DNA of 64,000 nucleotides from Sinorhizobium fredii NGR234. Lineage in GTDB: Bacteria; Pseudomonadota; Alphaproteobacteria; Rhizobiales; Rhizobiaceae. The notes beneath the pieces were generated by a model. The model saw only the letters and a program-made list of their open reading frames with translations. It was not told where the DNA came from and searched no databases. Shown here piece after piece: positions 1 to 8,040 of the stretch (positions are counted from its first letter, which is position 1; the number at the start of each line of letters is the position of its first letter). The position numbers and the translations under genes were made by a program. The stretch is taken from NCBI RefSeq assembly GCF_000018545.1, contig NC_012586.1, positions 1,736,001 to 1,800,000 of the forward strand. Direction: 5' to 3'.

Positions 1-525
1 CAGCGGCACGCCTTCGGCGGCGGCCGAGACTGCCTTGCCGGAGAGACCGGGCGTGATGTAGCTGCCGCGCGCGAAGCCGAGGCCGGCCATGGCGCCGTTC
101 TCGAAGGCCTCGACGCGGCCGATCAGGATGGCGTGGTCACCGGCATCGACGATCTCGTTCATGGAGCAGTCGAACCAGGCACTGACCCCAGCCAGGATCG
201 GCGCGCCATGAGGGCCGATCCTCCATTCGACCGATGCGAACCGATCCTCCACCGGCTTCGCGAAGGTGTTGGAAACGGCCATCTGCTTGTCGGAGAGGAC
301 GTTGACGCCAAACCCCTTGGCCGCGGTCACCGTCGCGAAATTGCGCGACGTCTTGGCGATGCAGACCAGCAGCAGCGGCGGATCGATCGACACCGATGCA
401 AAGGAGTTCGCGGTAAAGCCGATCGGGTTTCCGGACGCATCATTCGCCGTGACCACCGTCACGCCGGTCATGAATGAACCGAAGGCGTCGCGCAGCGCGC
501 GTGGATCCAAAGAAGCTGTTGTCAT
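1..525 (-). CDS. Flavin reductase-domain protein, C-terminus cut by window edge
   Basis: Predicted NAD(P)H:flavin oxidoreductase that would hand reduced FMN/FAD to a partner monooxygenase in the cytoplasm. The minus-strand frame is open from an ATG at 525 to the left edge (175 codons visible). It reads as a flavin reductase-like split-barrel domain: the N-terminal stretch FGSFMTGVTVVTA, then GFTANSFASVSIDPPLLLVC and a serine/asparagine-rich FMN loop are typical of HpaC/RutF/NtaB-type reductases. The start overlaps the stop of the upstream hydrolase by 4 bases (ATGA), so the two are translationally coupled. Its monooxygenase partner is not in the window and presumably lies to the left. Family assignment is firm; substrate and partner are unknown, as is any extra C-terminal domain. 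Confidence 0.85.
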   Translation of the reverse strand, partial: MTTASLDPRALRDAFGSFMTGVTVVTANDASGNPIGFTANSFASVSIDPPLLLVCIAKTSRNFATVTAAKGFGVNVLSDKQMAVSNTFAKPVEDRFASVEWRIGPHGAPILAGVSAWFDCSMNEIVDAGDHAILIGRVEAFENGAMAGLGFARGSYITPGLSGKAVSAAAEGVPL

Positions 526-1349
526 GACCTCTCCCCTTCCCTTGAGAGCCAGTCCGCGAGGATCGCGTTGACCGCATCGGGCGCCGTCAGATTGACCATG
601 TGGCGGTGCCCTTCGATGATCTGCGCCCAGCCGAACGGTGCCGCGGCGGCCATGGCACGCGCCATTTCGGGCGTCGAATTCGGGTCTTCCGAGCCGGTCA
701 GGAACAGGGCCGGGCAACGCACCTCAGGCCAGCGCGCGGCATAGACATCGTCGCCATGTGCAAAGGCATTATAGGCCGTCGCATAGCCTTCGGGATCGAC
801 GGCCTGCAGCCAGCTTCGCGTCAGCGCGTAGACCGGCGCGGTTTCACTGCCTTCGCCGAACCAGCGTTTCAGCGGCCCGTCGACATCGGCGGCACCCTTG
901 CCGATCGTCCGGGCCCGGGCGACGACGGCTGCCTTCGCTTCAGCATCGCGCCGGTAGACGCCATTCAGGAGCGCGACGCGGCGGATGCGTTCACCAAAGG
1001 TCGCGGCCGCGCCGCCGGCAATCAATGCACCCATAGAATGGCCGGCGATATTGACGCGGTCGAGCTTCAGCTCGTCAATCAGGACGCCGAGCCAGGCGAC
1101 GAAATCCTCAAGCGTCGCGGCAGGATACAGCCTTTCGCTCTCGCCATGGCCCGGCATATCGACGGCGATGACGCGGCAGCGGGATGAAAGGGCGGCAATC
1201 TGCGGCGCCCAGGCCTCGAGCCGCATACCGACGCCGTGGATGAGCACAAGCGGCTCGCCTTGGCCGGTCTCGAAAAAGGCCGCGCCATGCGCCGTTCGCG
1301 CCCGCCTGGCGCCGAGGCCCGTCAATTCCATTCGCTCGGATTGAAGCAT
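522..1349 (-). CDS. Alpha/beta hydrolase
   Basis: Cytoplasmic alpha/beta-hydrolase of 275 residues. The oxyanion segment LIHGVGM (about 37-42), the nucleophile elbow GHSMG (Ser about 105), an acid in GSEDPNS and a late His in EGHRHMVN form a complete catalytic triad. It sits between a DUF1185 gene (22 bases upstream) and a flavin reductase (4-base overlap). This composition recalls Rut-type ring or amide catabolism, where RutD is a hydrolase and RutF a flavin reductase, but sequence inspection cannot assign a substrate. The ribosome binding site before the ATG at 1349 is weak; an ATG at 1331 (MELTG) is an alternative start. Confidence 0.85.
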   Translation of the reverse strand: MLQSERMELTGLGARRARTAHGAAFFETGQGEPLVLIHGVGMRLEAWAPQIAALSSRCRVIAVDMPGHGESERLYPAATLEDFVAWLGVLIDELKLDRVNIAGHSMGALIAGGAAATFGERIRRVALLNGVYRRDAEAKAAVVARARTIGKGAADVDGPLKRWFGEGSETAPVYALTRSWLQAVDPEGYATAYNAFAHGDDVYAARWPEVRCPALFLTGSEDPNSTPEMARAMAAAAPFGWAQIIEGHRHMVNLTAPDAVNAILADWLSREGERS

Positions 1350-1371
1350 CGTGGTCGCCCCGACTGCAGCG

Positions 1372-1974
1372 TCAAACGCCGGCCGGGTTGGCGACGTCCT
1401 GTCCGAGATCCCTCAAATCCTGGTAGCGGTCGCCAATGCGATGATGCGGACGCCCGCCCACCGAAGCGCCGAGCGCAACGACGATCTCGTTTGCCGCCGG
1501 CGCGTCCGGCACCGAGGTCTGGATGGTCAGATAATGCGAGCGACGCCCCTCGTCGTTCTTGTCCATCAGCGGGATCATCAAGGGCGCGTTTGCGGGGCCA
1601 CGCGTATTGCAGAAGGCCAGGTAGGACTTGGCGCCGACCGCTTGGCGATAATGGTTGCCGAAGCGCAGCGTGTGGATCAGCGCCGAGGCGTGCTCGATCT
1701 CGCCGTCAAGGCCGACGATCGCCGATTTGCCGTAGGCCTCGACCGCCTCGCCTGAGCCGACCGCGTCGATGATCATCTTCGTCAGCAACTCGCCAAGCAC
1801 CGGGGCGCCGGCGTGAATTTCCGGCTTCAGATTCTCGACATAGCCGGCGCCGGCCCAGGGGTTTTTCACGACGGCGATGGCGGAATAGAGCTTCAGGGGG
1901 GCCGGGGCAGCTTTCCCGCCCTCGATCAGCGTCGTCTCCACCTGCAGCAGCGTCTTACGGATTTCGATGGGCAT
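1372..1974 (-). CDS. DUF1185 'amino acid synthesis' family protein
   Basis: A 200-residue protein beginning MPIEIRKTLLQVETTLIEGG, which I recognise as the DUF1185 (PF06684, 'amino acid synthesis') family. The biochemical function is not established. The start at 1974 is chosen because GAGGAG lies 7-8 bases upstream; longer in-frame extensions have no such site. It contains the conserved NPWAGAGYVENL and VALGASVGGRPHHRIGDRYQD stretches near its ends. It leads the minus-strand unit DUF1185 - hydrolase - flavin reductase. In other proteobacteria such genes occur beside flavin-dependent monooxygenase systems, so it probably belongs to a small-molecule degradation pathway. The upstream region carries a GntR-like palindrome. 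Confidence 0.8.
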   Translation of the reverse strand: MPIEIRKTLLQVETTLIEGGKAAPAPLKLYSAIAVVKNPWAGAGYVENLKPEIHAGAPVLGELLTKMIIDAVGSGEAVEAYGKSAIVGLDGEIEHASALIHTLRFGNHYRQAVGAKSYLAFCNTRGPANAPLMIPLMDKNDEGRRSHYLTIQTSVPDAPAANEIVVALGASVGGRPHHRIGDRYQDLRDLGQDVANPAGV

Positions 1975-2002
1975 CGCCGTCTCCTCAATCTCTATTACAT
2001 AG

Positions 2003-2016
2003 TATGGTATGCCATA
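2003..2016. promoter_or_regulatory. GntR-like palindromic operator upstream of the DUF1185 unit
   Basis: TATGG-TATG-CCATA is an inverted repeat with 5-base arms, 29 bases upstream of the DUF1185 start. The TGGTATGCCA core resembles FadR-subfamily GntR operators (TGGTATACCA type). A TTGACT on the minus strand (2031-2026) lies just upstream. No GntR gene is adjacent in the window, so the regulator is unidentified. Confidence 0.45.
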
Positions 2017-2080
2017 ATACCGGCAAGTCAAGCGACGTTTTGAAGATGCAGAAAGACGAGGAAATTCAGCGGCATGAAAT

Positions 2081-2110
2081 GAAAAACCCCGCTCGGGGGC
2101 CGAGCGGGGT
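2081..2110 (-). terminator. Rho-independent terminator of the desaturase-purU unit
   Basis: Perfect 11-bp stem (ACCCCGCTCGG with CCGAGCGGGGT) around a 3-base loop. On the minus strand it is followed at once by TTTTTC. It lies 28 bases past the purU stop and separates that unit from the DUF1185 unit. Confidence 0.85.
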
Positions 2111-2137
2111 CTGTCGATTGGCAGTATTTTTTTGGCT

Positions 2138-3025
2138 TCAGCCCATCCGTTCCGACGCGTAGCTGCCCGGGCTCGGCGGGAAGACGACGACGCGGTTGCC
2201 GTTGATGAAGCAGCGGTGGTGGATATGGGCGTGCACCGCCCGGGCCAGCACCTGGCTTTCGACGTCGCGGCCGATCGAGACATAGTCCTCGGCCGACTGC
2301 GCATGGGTGATGCGGGCGATGTCCTGCTCGATGATCGGCCCCTCGTCGAGGTCGGCGGTGACGTAGTGCGCCGTCGCGCCGATCAGCTTGACGCCGCGCT
2401 CATAGGCCTGCTTGTAGGGATTGGCGCCCTTGAACGACGGCAGGAAGGAGTGGTGGATGTTGATGATCCGCCCCGACATCTTCTTGCAGAGCGCATCCGA
2501 CAGCACCTGCATGTAGCGGGCCAGCACGATCAGCTCGGCGCCGGTCTGCTCGACGAAGTCCAAAAGCTGGGCTTCGGCCTTCGGCTTGTTCTCCTTCGTC
2601 ACCTTGATGCAGTGGAACGGAATGTCGTGGTTGACGACGACCTTCTGGTAGTCGAAGTGGTTGGAGACGACGCCGACGATGTCGATCGGCAGCGCGCCGA
2701 TCTTCCAGCGGTAGAGCAGGTCGTTCAGGCAATGGCCGAAACGCGACACCATCAGCAGCGCCTTGGTGCGCTCTGACTGGTCATGCAGCGCCGTCTCCAT
2801 CGCGAACGTCGCGGCGATCGGCTTCAGCCCTTCCTCGAGCGCGGCACGACCGACGCCCTGTTCGGAGATGAAGCTGATGCGCATGAAGAACAAGCCGGTT
2901 TGAAGATCGTCGAACTGCGAGCTGTCGATGATGTTGCAGCCCTGTTCGGCGAGATAGCCGGAAAGCGCCGCGACGATGCCGCGGGTGGATTTGCAGGTTA
3001 CCGTCAAAACGTATGTGTGCATCAT
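2138..3025 (-). CDS. purU: Formyltetrahydrofolate deformylase
   Basis: Hydrolyses 10-formyl-THF to formate and THF. The protein has 295 residues: an N-terminal ACT domain (about 1-80, starting MMHTYVLTVTCKSTRGIVAAL) and a formyltransferase-fold catalytic domain containing VVSNHFDYQKV, LARYMQVLS and the active-site region NIHHSFLPSFKGANPYKQAYERGVK with the conserved Asn and His, then TADLDEGPIIEQD. In rhizobia PurU is commonly used to balance one-carbon units released during N-demethylation rather than for purine synthesis. Here it is the last gene of an operon with an oxygenase, its redox partners and a PanB-like enzyme, which supports a role in disposing of folate-bound C1 units. A terminator follows. 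Confidence 0.93.
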   Translation of the reverse strand: MMHTYVLTVTCKSTRGIVAALSGYLAEQGCNIIDSSQFDDLQTGLFFMRISFISEQGVGRAALEEGLKPIAATFAMETALHDQSERTKALLMVSRFGHCLNDLLYRWKIGALPIDIVGVVSNHFDYQKVVVNHDIPFHCIKVTKENKPKAEAQLLDFVEQTGAELIVLARYMQVLSDALCKKMSGRIINIHHSFLPSFKGANPYKQAYERGVKLIGATAHYVTADLDEGPIIEQDIARITHAQSAEDYVSIGRDVESQVLARAVHAHIHHRCFINGNRVVVFPPSPGSYASERMG

Positions 3026-3170
3026 TCGTCCTTGCTGTTCGCGTCTTTAGGCTCTTAGGCCCGCTGCGGGCTTCTTTATGGAGGAGCCGATTAAAGGATA
3101 TATCTTGCAGCGTTTCAAAGTGCTGCAGCGACCTTTTTGCGTCTGAAAATGTCGCCCGGTGCTTTGACCG

Positions 3171-3986
3171 TCAGTTTGTGTGGATCGGCCCCTCGGTATC
3201 GATCCGGCTGAGGAATTCCTCCAGCTCCGCCGGTACGATACCGACCAGATGCACCTTTTCCGGATAGGCGCCGGAGCGGACGTCCTCGGCATATTCGCGG
3301 AAAGCGGAAATGCGCTCCTGCTGCAGCCGTTCGAATTCGGCGGCAAAGTCGCGGTAGACCTTGGCGTGGCGCGGATAGTGACCGCGATTCTGACCCAGCA
3401 CGTCTTCGGCAAAGAGATACTGCGCGTCGCATCCGGTGCCGGCGCCCATGGAGAGCATCAGCAGCGAGGTGCGCTGCGATATCGCGCCTGCGATTTCTCC
3501 CGGCACGACCTCGATCTCGGCGGCGAAGGCCCCCGCCTCTTCGAGTGCCTTGACCTGGCGCCAGATCTCGAGCGCGCTGTCGGCCGTCTTGCCGACGGCG
3601 CGAAAGCCGCCGGTCCAGGTGGCCTTGGACGGGATCAGCCCGACATGGCCACAGACCGGGATCCCCTCCTCGCGCAGTCGGCGCACAGTCGAAAGACCCG
3701 CCGCGCAGTAGACGGCGTCACCGCCGGCCCGCATCGCCTGAAATGCGCCCCGGAGGTAGTCCTCGGCGGTGATAAAGTCGCCATATTCAAGCCCGGGAAA
3801 AGCAAAGACCGTCGGCGCCGCCTCGCGAAACTCGTGCCCGAGCAGCGCCGGCGGAACGGAGACGAGGTCGATGCCGGCCTTCTCGGCGGCTTCCGCCTCC
3901 TCCAGCGTCACGACGCGCAGCATAGTGAGTTGCCTCTTGCCCTTGATCGACAAAAGATCGGCAACGGTCGGGCGACGGTGTTTCAT
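3171..3986 (-). CDS. Ketopantoate hydroxymethyltransferase family protein (PanB-like)
   Basis: A 271-residue TIM-barrel protein related to PanB, which transfers a hydroxymethyl group between 5,10-methylene-THF and 2-oxoisovalerate. Visible family features are the N-terminal PTVADLLSIKGKRQLTMLRV, the region around GDAVYCAAG, GIPVCGHVGLIPSKATWTGGFRAVGKT (canonical PanB has a comparable HxGLxPQ segment) and EVVPGEIAGAISQRTSLLMLSMGAGTGCDAQYLFAEDVLG. No panC is nearby and the gene sits between a ferredoxin reductase and purU. A specialised catabolic enzyme moving a one-carbon unit to or from THF is therefore more likely than a housekeeping pantothenate enzyme. GGAG precedes the ATG at 3986. Confidence 0.8.
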   Translation of the reverse strand: MKHRRPTVADLLSIKGKRQLTMLRVVTLEEAEAAEKAGIDLVSVPPALLGHEFREAAPTVFAFPGLEYGDFITAEDYLRGAFQAMRAGGDAVYCAAGLSTVRRLREEGIPVCGHVGLIPSKATWTGGFRAVGKTADSALEIWRQVKALEEAGAFAAEIEVVPGEIAGAISQRTSLLMLSMGAGTGCDAQYLFAEDVLGQNRGHYPRHAKVYRDFAAEFERLQQERISAFREYAEDVRSGAYPEKVHLVGIVPAELEEFLSRIDTEGPIHTN

Positions 3987-4030
3987 GGAAATCTCCGGAT
4001 GAATGGTGAAAAGGCGAACTGCGGCAGCCT

Positions 4031-5257
4031 TCAGGCCGCCAGCAGCTTCTTGAGCTTGGTTTCGGGCGAGGAAAGCGCCGTCGGATCAGGTCGGCTGCCG
4101 GCGGCGATCAGCATTTCGGCAAGGCGAATGTCGCGGGCGACCGCATTGCCCGGCCCGATGCCGCTCGCGGCAACCAGCCGGCCCTCACCGTCGAGATGAA
4201 AGAGAATGAAGGCGCCATCCGTAAGATCGCGCCGGACGGTCGTCGCAGCCCCATCGGCGAGGCCAGCAATCTGCAGGGTTAGCTCGTATTGATCCGACCA
4301 GAACCACGGCACGCTTGCGACAGGCTCCGCCACGCCCAACAGGTTGGCCGCAGCGAGCGTTCCCTGCTCCTGCGCGTTGCGCCAGGCTTCGAGCCGCACC
4401 CGCCGGCCGCCATAGTGCGAGAGCGGAAAGGAGCAGCAGTCGCCCGCCGCATAGATGTCGGGGTCCGAGGTTCGGAGCGTCTCGTCGACGGCGATGCCGT
4501 TTTCGACGAGGAGCCCGGCGGCTTCCGCAAGCTCGGTATTCGGAACAGCGCCGATGCCGACGATGATGAGATCGGCGAGCCGGCTGGCACCATCGGCGAA
4601 GAGGATCCGTGCCCCATTGTCGCCCGCCTCGAGCGCCGCTATGCGCGCATCGCAAACGATCTCGACTCCTTCCTGCCGGTGCCGCTCGGCAACGACTGCC
4701 GCGATCTCCTCCGGTACGCCGCGGCAAAGGACGCGCGGCAATCCCTCGATCAGCACGACCTCGGCGCCGAGCTTGCGGGCGGTCGCAGCAAGTTCGAGCC
4801 CGATGAAGCCGCCGCCGATGATGGCGAGCTTTCGGCCGGGCGCAAGCGCGCCACGGATCGCCAAGGCGTCGGCGTGGGTGCGGAGCATCCGGATGCGCTC
4901 GGCATTGTCGGGCACGCCCTGAAGGACGCGCGGCCGGGCGCCGGTCGCAAGCAGCAGTCGATCGTAATCGATCGTACGACCGTCGGCGAGTTGCACGGCC
5001 TTGCGCGGGCGATCGATCGCCTCGACCGAAGCGCCTGTCAGCAAGGTAATTCCGGCCTCCTCATAGCGCTCGGGGCCGGCCACATATTTCGGCGGCTCGG
5101 CGCCGGCGAGCCCGCTTTTCGAAAGCGGCGGCCGCTCGTAGGGAAGATGCGGCTCGGCGCCGATCAGGGTGATTTCGCCTTCGAAACCCTTTTCCCTGAG
5201 GGCAAAGGCCGCCCTTGCGCCGCATTCGCCGGCGCCGACGATAACGATATGGCTCAT
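4031..5257 (-). CDS. FAD-dependent ferredoxin reductase (rubredoxin/Rieske reductase type)
   Basis: A 408-residue pyridine-nucleotide-disulfide oxidoreductase of the oxygenase-coupled type. The N-terminal FAD fingerprint VIVGAGECGARAA is at about 5-17, the NAD(P)H-binding fingerprint IIGGGFIGLELA is in the middle, and the second FAD motif IYAAGDC comes later. It would pass electrons from NAD(P)H to the adjacent Rieske ferredoxin. The start at 5257 (MSHIVIVG) is preceded by GGAGGAGACC; upstream in-frame extensions are low-complexity and lack a site. It is third in the operon, 41 bases after the Rieske gene. Confidence 0.92.
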   Translation of the reverse strand: MSHIVIVGAGECGARAAFALREKGFEGEITLIGAEPHLPYERPPLSKSGLAGAEPPKYVAGPERYEEAGITLLTGASVEAIDRPRKAVQLADGRTIDYDRLLLATGARPRVLQGVPDNAERIRMLRTHADALAIRGALAPGRKLAIIGGGFIGLELAATARKLGAEVVLIEGLPRVLCRGVPEEIAAVVAERHRQEGVEIVCDARIAALEAGDNGARILFADGASRLADLIIVGIGAVPNTELAEAAGLLVENGIAVDETLRTSDPDIYAAGDCCSFPLSHYGGRRVRLEAWRNAQEQGTLAAANLLGVAEPVASVPWFWSDQYELTLQIAGLADGAATTVRRDLTDGAFILFHLDGEGRLVAASGIGPGNAVARDIRLAEMLIAAGSRPDPTALSSPETKLKKLLAA

Positions 5258-5298
5258 GGTCTCCTCCCCCCCCCGCGCCCGTGTCCCAGGCGGCGTCC

Positions 5299-5616
5299 TC
5301 AGGAAATCGCAATGAAGACGCTGCCGGCCTCGACCTTGACCGGATAGGTCTTCAAGTTGACGCAGACCGGCGCCCCCTTGGCCTGGCCGGTCTTGTAATT
5401 GAAGCGGCCGTTGTGCTTCGGACATTCGATGATGTCGTCCATCACCAGTCCGTCGGCGAGGTGGATATGCTCATGGGTGCAGAGCCCGTCGGTGGCGAAA
5501 TATTCGTCATCCGGACTGCGATAGACGGCGAAGGTGCGACCTTCGTGATCGAAGCGTATGACGTCTTCCTCGTCGATATCGTCGGCCGCGCAGACCTCGA
5601 CCCAGTTCGAGCTCAT
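5299..5616 (-). CDS. Rieske [2Fe-2S] ferredoxin
   Basis: A 105-residue soluble Rieske protein. The cluster ligands are visible as C-T-H (Cys46, His48) and C-P-K-H (Cys65, His68), with the usual spacing. It ends in a short beta-rich tail without a membrane anchor. The start at 5616 is set by GGAGGAAACC directly upstream; an ATG 12 bases earlier lies within that site. As the gene between the membrane di-iron enzyme and the reductase, it is the likely electron carrier of a three-component oxygenase. Confidence 0.92.
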   Translation of the reverse strand: MSSNWVEVCAADDIDEEDVIRFDHEGRTFAVYRSPDDEYFATDGLCTHEHIHLADGLVMDDIIECPKHNGRFNYKTGQAKGAPVCVNLKTYPVKVEAGSVFIAIS

Positions 5617-5663
5617 GGTTTCCTCCATTCAATGCTGTGTTGATTGCCGGCTCTTTCGCGCGC

Positions 5664-6749
5664 TTACTCGGCGGCGACCGGCTCGCTGTGGAACTCTTCG
5701 CGATAGGGCTTCGCCGTCTGCGGCAGTTCACGCTTCAGGAAATAATCCTCGTTGCGCAATTGCCGGAGAAAGGCCGGGATCATCTCGCGATAGCCATCGA
5801 GGATCGACGGATTGGCCGCCGGCAGGTCGTGCTTGATCATCGCGTGCAGCTTCGGCAGCGCATGATAGGGCACCATCGGGAACATGTGGTGCTCGACGTG
5901 GTAGTTCATGTTCCAGTAGATGAATCGGCTCACCGGGTTCATGTGGACCGTGCGACTGTTCAGCCGGTGATCGATGACGTTGTCGGCAAGGCCTCCGTGC
6001 TGGAGCAGCCCGGTCATCACGTGATGCCAGGCGCCGTAAAGCCGCGGCAGGCCGATCAGCATCAGGGGCAGGACAGAGCCGAGATAGACCGAGAGACCAA
6101 TCGTCACGACATAGATGGCGAGCCAGATGCGGGCGACGAGGATCGCCTTCGGCCGCTCCATTTCCGGGATGAACGTCTTTTCCGCCGCGCTGATGACGCC
6201 GAATGCATTTCGCACCATGTCGATGAGCGCATGCCAGACATCGATGGTGCCGAAGAAGTTGAGGACGAGGCGGATGAGATCCGGCGGCCGCATGACGGCG
6301 ATCTCCGGGTCGCGGCCGACGATGACCGTGTCGGTGTGATGACGCGTATGGCTCCAGCGCCAGGTCACCGGATTGCGCATGATCATGAAGCAGGCGATCT
6401 GGTAGACGGCGTCGTTCATCCACATCGTCTTGAAGGCCGTGCCGTGGCCGCATTCATGCCAGCGGCTGTCGGAGGCCGAGCCGTGAAGGACGCCATAGGC
6501 GAGGAAAAACGGCACGGCGAACCAGGTGCCCCAGAAATAGATGCCAAGCCCGCCGAGAAGGACCATGCTGCCCAGCCAGATGACGGTGTCGCGGATCGCC
6601 GGACCATCCTCGCGCTTCATCAGTTCCTTCATCTGCTTGCGCGGTATTGCGGTGTGATACCACTCGGCCGCGGCAAGGCCATTGGCCACCGCGGCCTGCG
6701 CATCGCGGCCCAGCAGACTGTAATCTCGTTTCGTCGGAACCGTCGTCAT
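5664..6749 (-). CDS. Membrane di-iron fatty acid desaturase/hydroxylase-family oxygenase
   Basis: A 361-residue membrane-bound non-haem di-iron enzyme. The three histidine boxes are HECGH (98-102), HTRHH (134-138) and HVEHH (284-288). Hydrophobic segments lie around 54-90 and 205-235. The start at 6749 (MTTVPTKRDY) follows GGGAGGCAGGG. It opens a five-gene operon with a dedicated Rieske ferredoxin and reductase, an arrangement more like a substrate hydroxylase than a lipid desaturase, which normally uses shared cytochrome b5 or ferredoxin. Co-transcription with PanB-like and PurU genes suggests its product releases a one-carbon unit, for example by hydroxylating an N- or O-methyl group. That is inference; the substrate is unknown. 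Confidence 0.85.
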   Translation of the reverse strand: MTTVPTKRDYSLLGRDAQAAVANGLAAAEWYHTAIPRKQMKELMKREDGPAIRDTVIWLGSMVLLGGLGIYFWGTWFAVPFFLAYGVLHGSASDSRWHECGHGTAFKTMWMNDAVYQIACFMIMRNPVTWRWSHTRHHTDTVIVGRDPEIAVMRPPDLIRLVLNFFGTIDVWHALIDMVRNAFGVISAAEKTFIPEMERPKAILVARIWLAIYVVTIGLSVYLGSVLPLMLIGLPRLYGAWHHVMTGLLQHGGLADNVIDHRLNSRTVHMNPVSRFIYWNMNYHVEHHMFPMVPYHALPKLHAMIKHDLPAANPSILDGYREMIPAFLRQLRNEDYFLKRELPQTAKPYREEFHSEPVAAE

Positions 6750-6836
6750 CCCTGCCTCCCGAAGCGCGCTCCCGAGTGCGCCTCCCATCTGATGCGGGGA
6801 GAATAAGTTGACTTTTGCCAGCTCTCAATGCATCCA

Positions 6837-6861
6837 TGATATATTCTCTCAAAACATATCA
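6837..6861. promoter_or_regulatory. Palindromic operator between the desaturase operon and the lacI-type gene
   Basis: A 25-base imperfect palindrome with arms TGATATATT and AAAACATATCA (TGATAT...ATATCA), centrally placed in the 159-base divergent region. It is AT-rich relative to its surroundings. Most likely it is the binding site of the adjacent LacI-family protein, controlling the operon and possibly itself. Confidence 0.55.
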
Positions 6862-6908
6862 GAACGACGCCCTCATCTATGAGGTAATGCTGTCAGGGAG
6901 GCGCTGAG

Positions 6909-7940
6909 ATGAGTAGCAGACCGACAATCGCGGATCTGGCGCGCGCCGCGGGCGTGAGCGTGGCGACGGTGGACCGCGTGCTGAACGGCCGCCACCCGGT
7001 GCGCGAGGAGACGGCGCGACGCGTCTATGATGCGGCAAAGGCGATCGGCTATCACGCCGTCGGCCTGTTGCGGCAGCGCGTTTTCGAGGATCTGCCGCAG
7101 TACCGTCTCGGCTTTCTCTTGCAAAAGCCGCAGCAGGCCTTCTATCAGGCGGTCGCCAAGGAGATGGAGAACGCGGCCCTGTCGCTGACCAATGTCCGCA
7201 TCACCCCGCAGATCGACTTCGTTGCCAATTCGACGCCGGCGGGGATCACCGAGAAACTCAAGGCAATGGCGGCGCGCAACCAGGCAATCGCCTTTGTCGC
7301 CCCCGACTACCCGGCCGTAACCGCCGCGGTCGAGGAACTGAAGCAGCGCAACATCCCGACTTTCTCGCTGCTTTCGGATTTCGCGTCCGGCGTACGCGAA
7401 GGCTATATCGGCCTGAACAATCAAAAGGTCGGACGAACCGCCGCCTGGATGATCGCCCGGGCGGCGAAGCGACCGGGCAAGGTTGCTGCCTTCATCGGCA
7501 GCCACCGCTTCCTCGGCCATGAACTGCGCGAGATCGCCTTTCGCTCCTATTTCCGTGAGAAGGCACCCGAGTTCGAGGTGCTCGACACGATGGTCAACCT
7601 CGACACCGCCGAAATCACCCATGAGGCGACACTCGACCTCCTGAAGCGACACCCCGACCTTCTCGGCTTCTATGTCTGCGGCGGCGGCATGGAGGGGGCG
7701 ATTTCGGCGATCCGCGAGGAAGGCCTGGTGGGCAAGCTGCTCGTCGTCGTCAACGAGCTGACGCCGGAGTCGCACGCCGCCCTTGCCGACGAAGCGGTGA
7801 TCATGGCCGTCGCCACGCCCATCCAGACGCTGGCGCGAGAAACCATCAACCTGATGATCGGCGCCATCGACCGGGGCACCGCCGGCGTCCCCGGACAGAC
7901 CATCCTGCCCTTCGACATCTACACGCCGGAGAATATTTGA
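6909..7940 (+). CDS. LacI-family transcriptional regulator
   Basis: A 343-residue repressor. The helix-turn-helix and hinge helix are at 6-60 (TIADLARAAGVSVATVDRVLNGRHPVRE in part), followed by a periplasmic-binding-protein-like sensor domain similar to ribose/xylose-type regulators (KVAAFIGSHRFLGHELRE, GFYVCGGGMEGAISAI). GGGAGG lies 6 bases before the ATG. It is divergent from the desaturase-Rieske-reductase-panB-purU operon, with a good palindrome between them, so that operon is its probable target. The ligand is presumably the pathway substrate and is unknown. Confidence 0.9.
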   Translation: MSSRPTIADLARAAGVSVATVDRVLNGRHPVREETARRVYDAAKAIGYHAVGLLRQRVFEDLPQYRLGFLLQKPQQAFYQAVAKEMENAALSLTNVRITPQIDFVANSTPAGITEKLKAMAARNQAIAFVAPDYPAVTAAVEELKQRNIPTFSLLSDFASGVREGYIGLNNQKVGRTAAWMIARAAKRPGKVAAFIGSHRFLGHELREIAFRSYFREKAPEFEVLDTMVNLDTAEITHEATLDLLKRHPDLLGFYVCGGGMEGAISAIREEGLVGKLLVVVNELTPESHAALADEAVIMAVATPIQTLARETINLMIGAIDRGTAGVPGQTILPFDIYTPENI

Positions 7941-8040
7941 TTTGCCCCGCAGGTTGGAGCAGCCCGGGAACATCGCCCTGCCCCTGACGTTTTAGGACTC
8001 GCGTCGCCATCGGATAGGCGAGGCGTCTCAAGGAGGTCAC

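Noticed and set aside
600..1344. Several long plus-strand frames opposite the hydrolase, and similar antisense frames across the window
   Set aside because: They mirror real genes on the other strand, as is common at high GC, and lack ribosome sites or recognisable domains.
1372..2304. Longer version of the DUF1185 gene starting at 2304
   Set aside because: The extension runs antisense through the terminator and into purU; the ATG at 1974 has a clear GAGGAG site.
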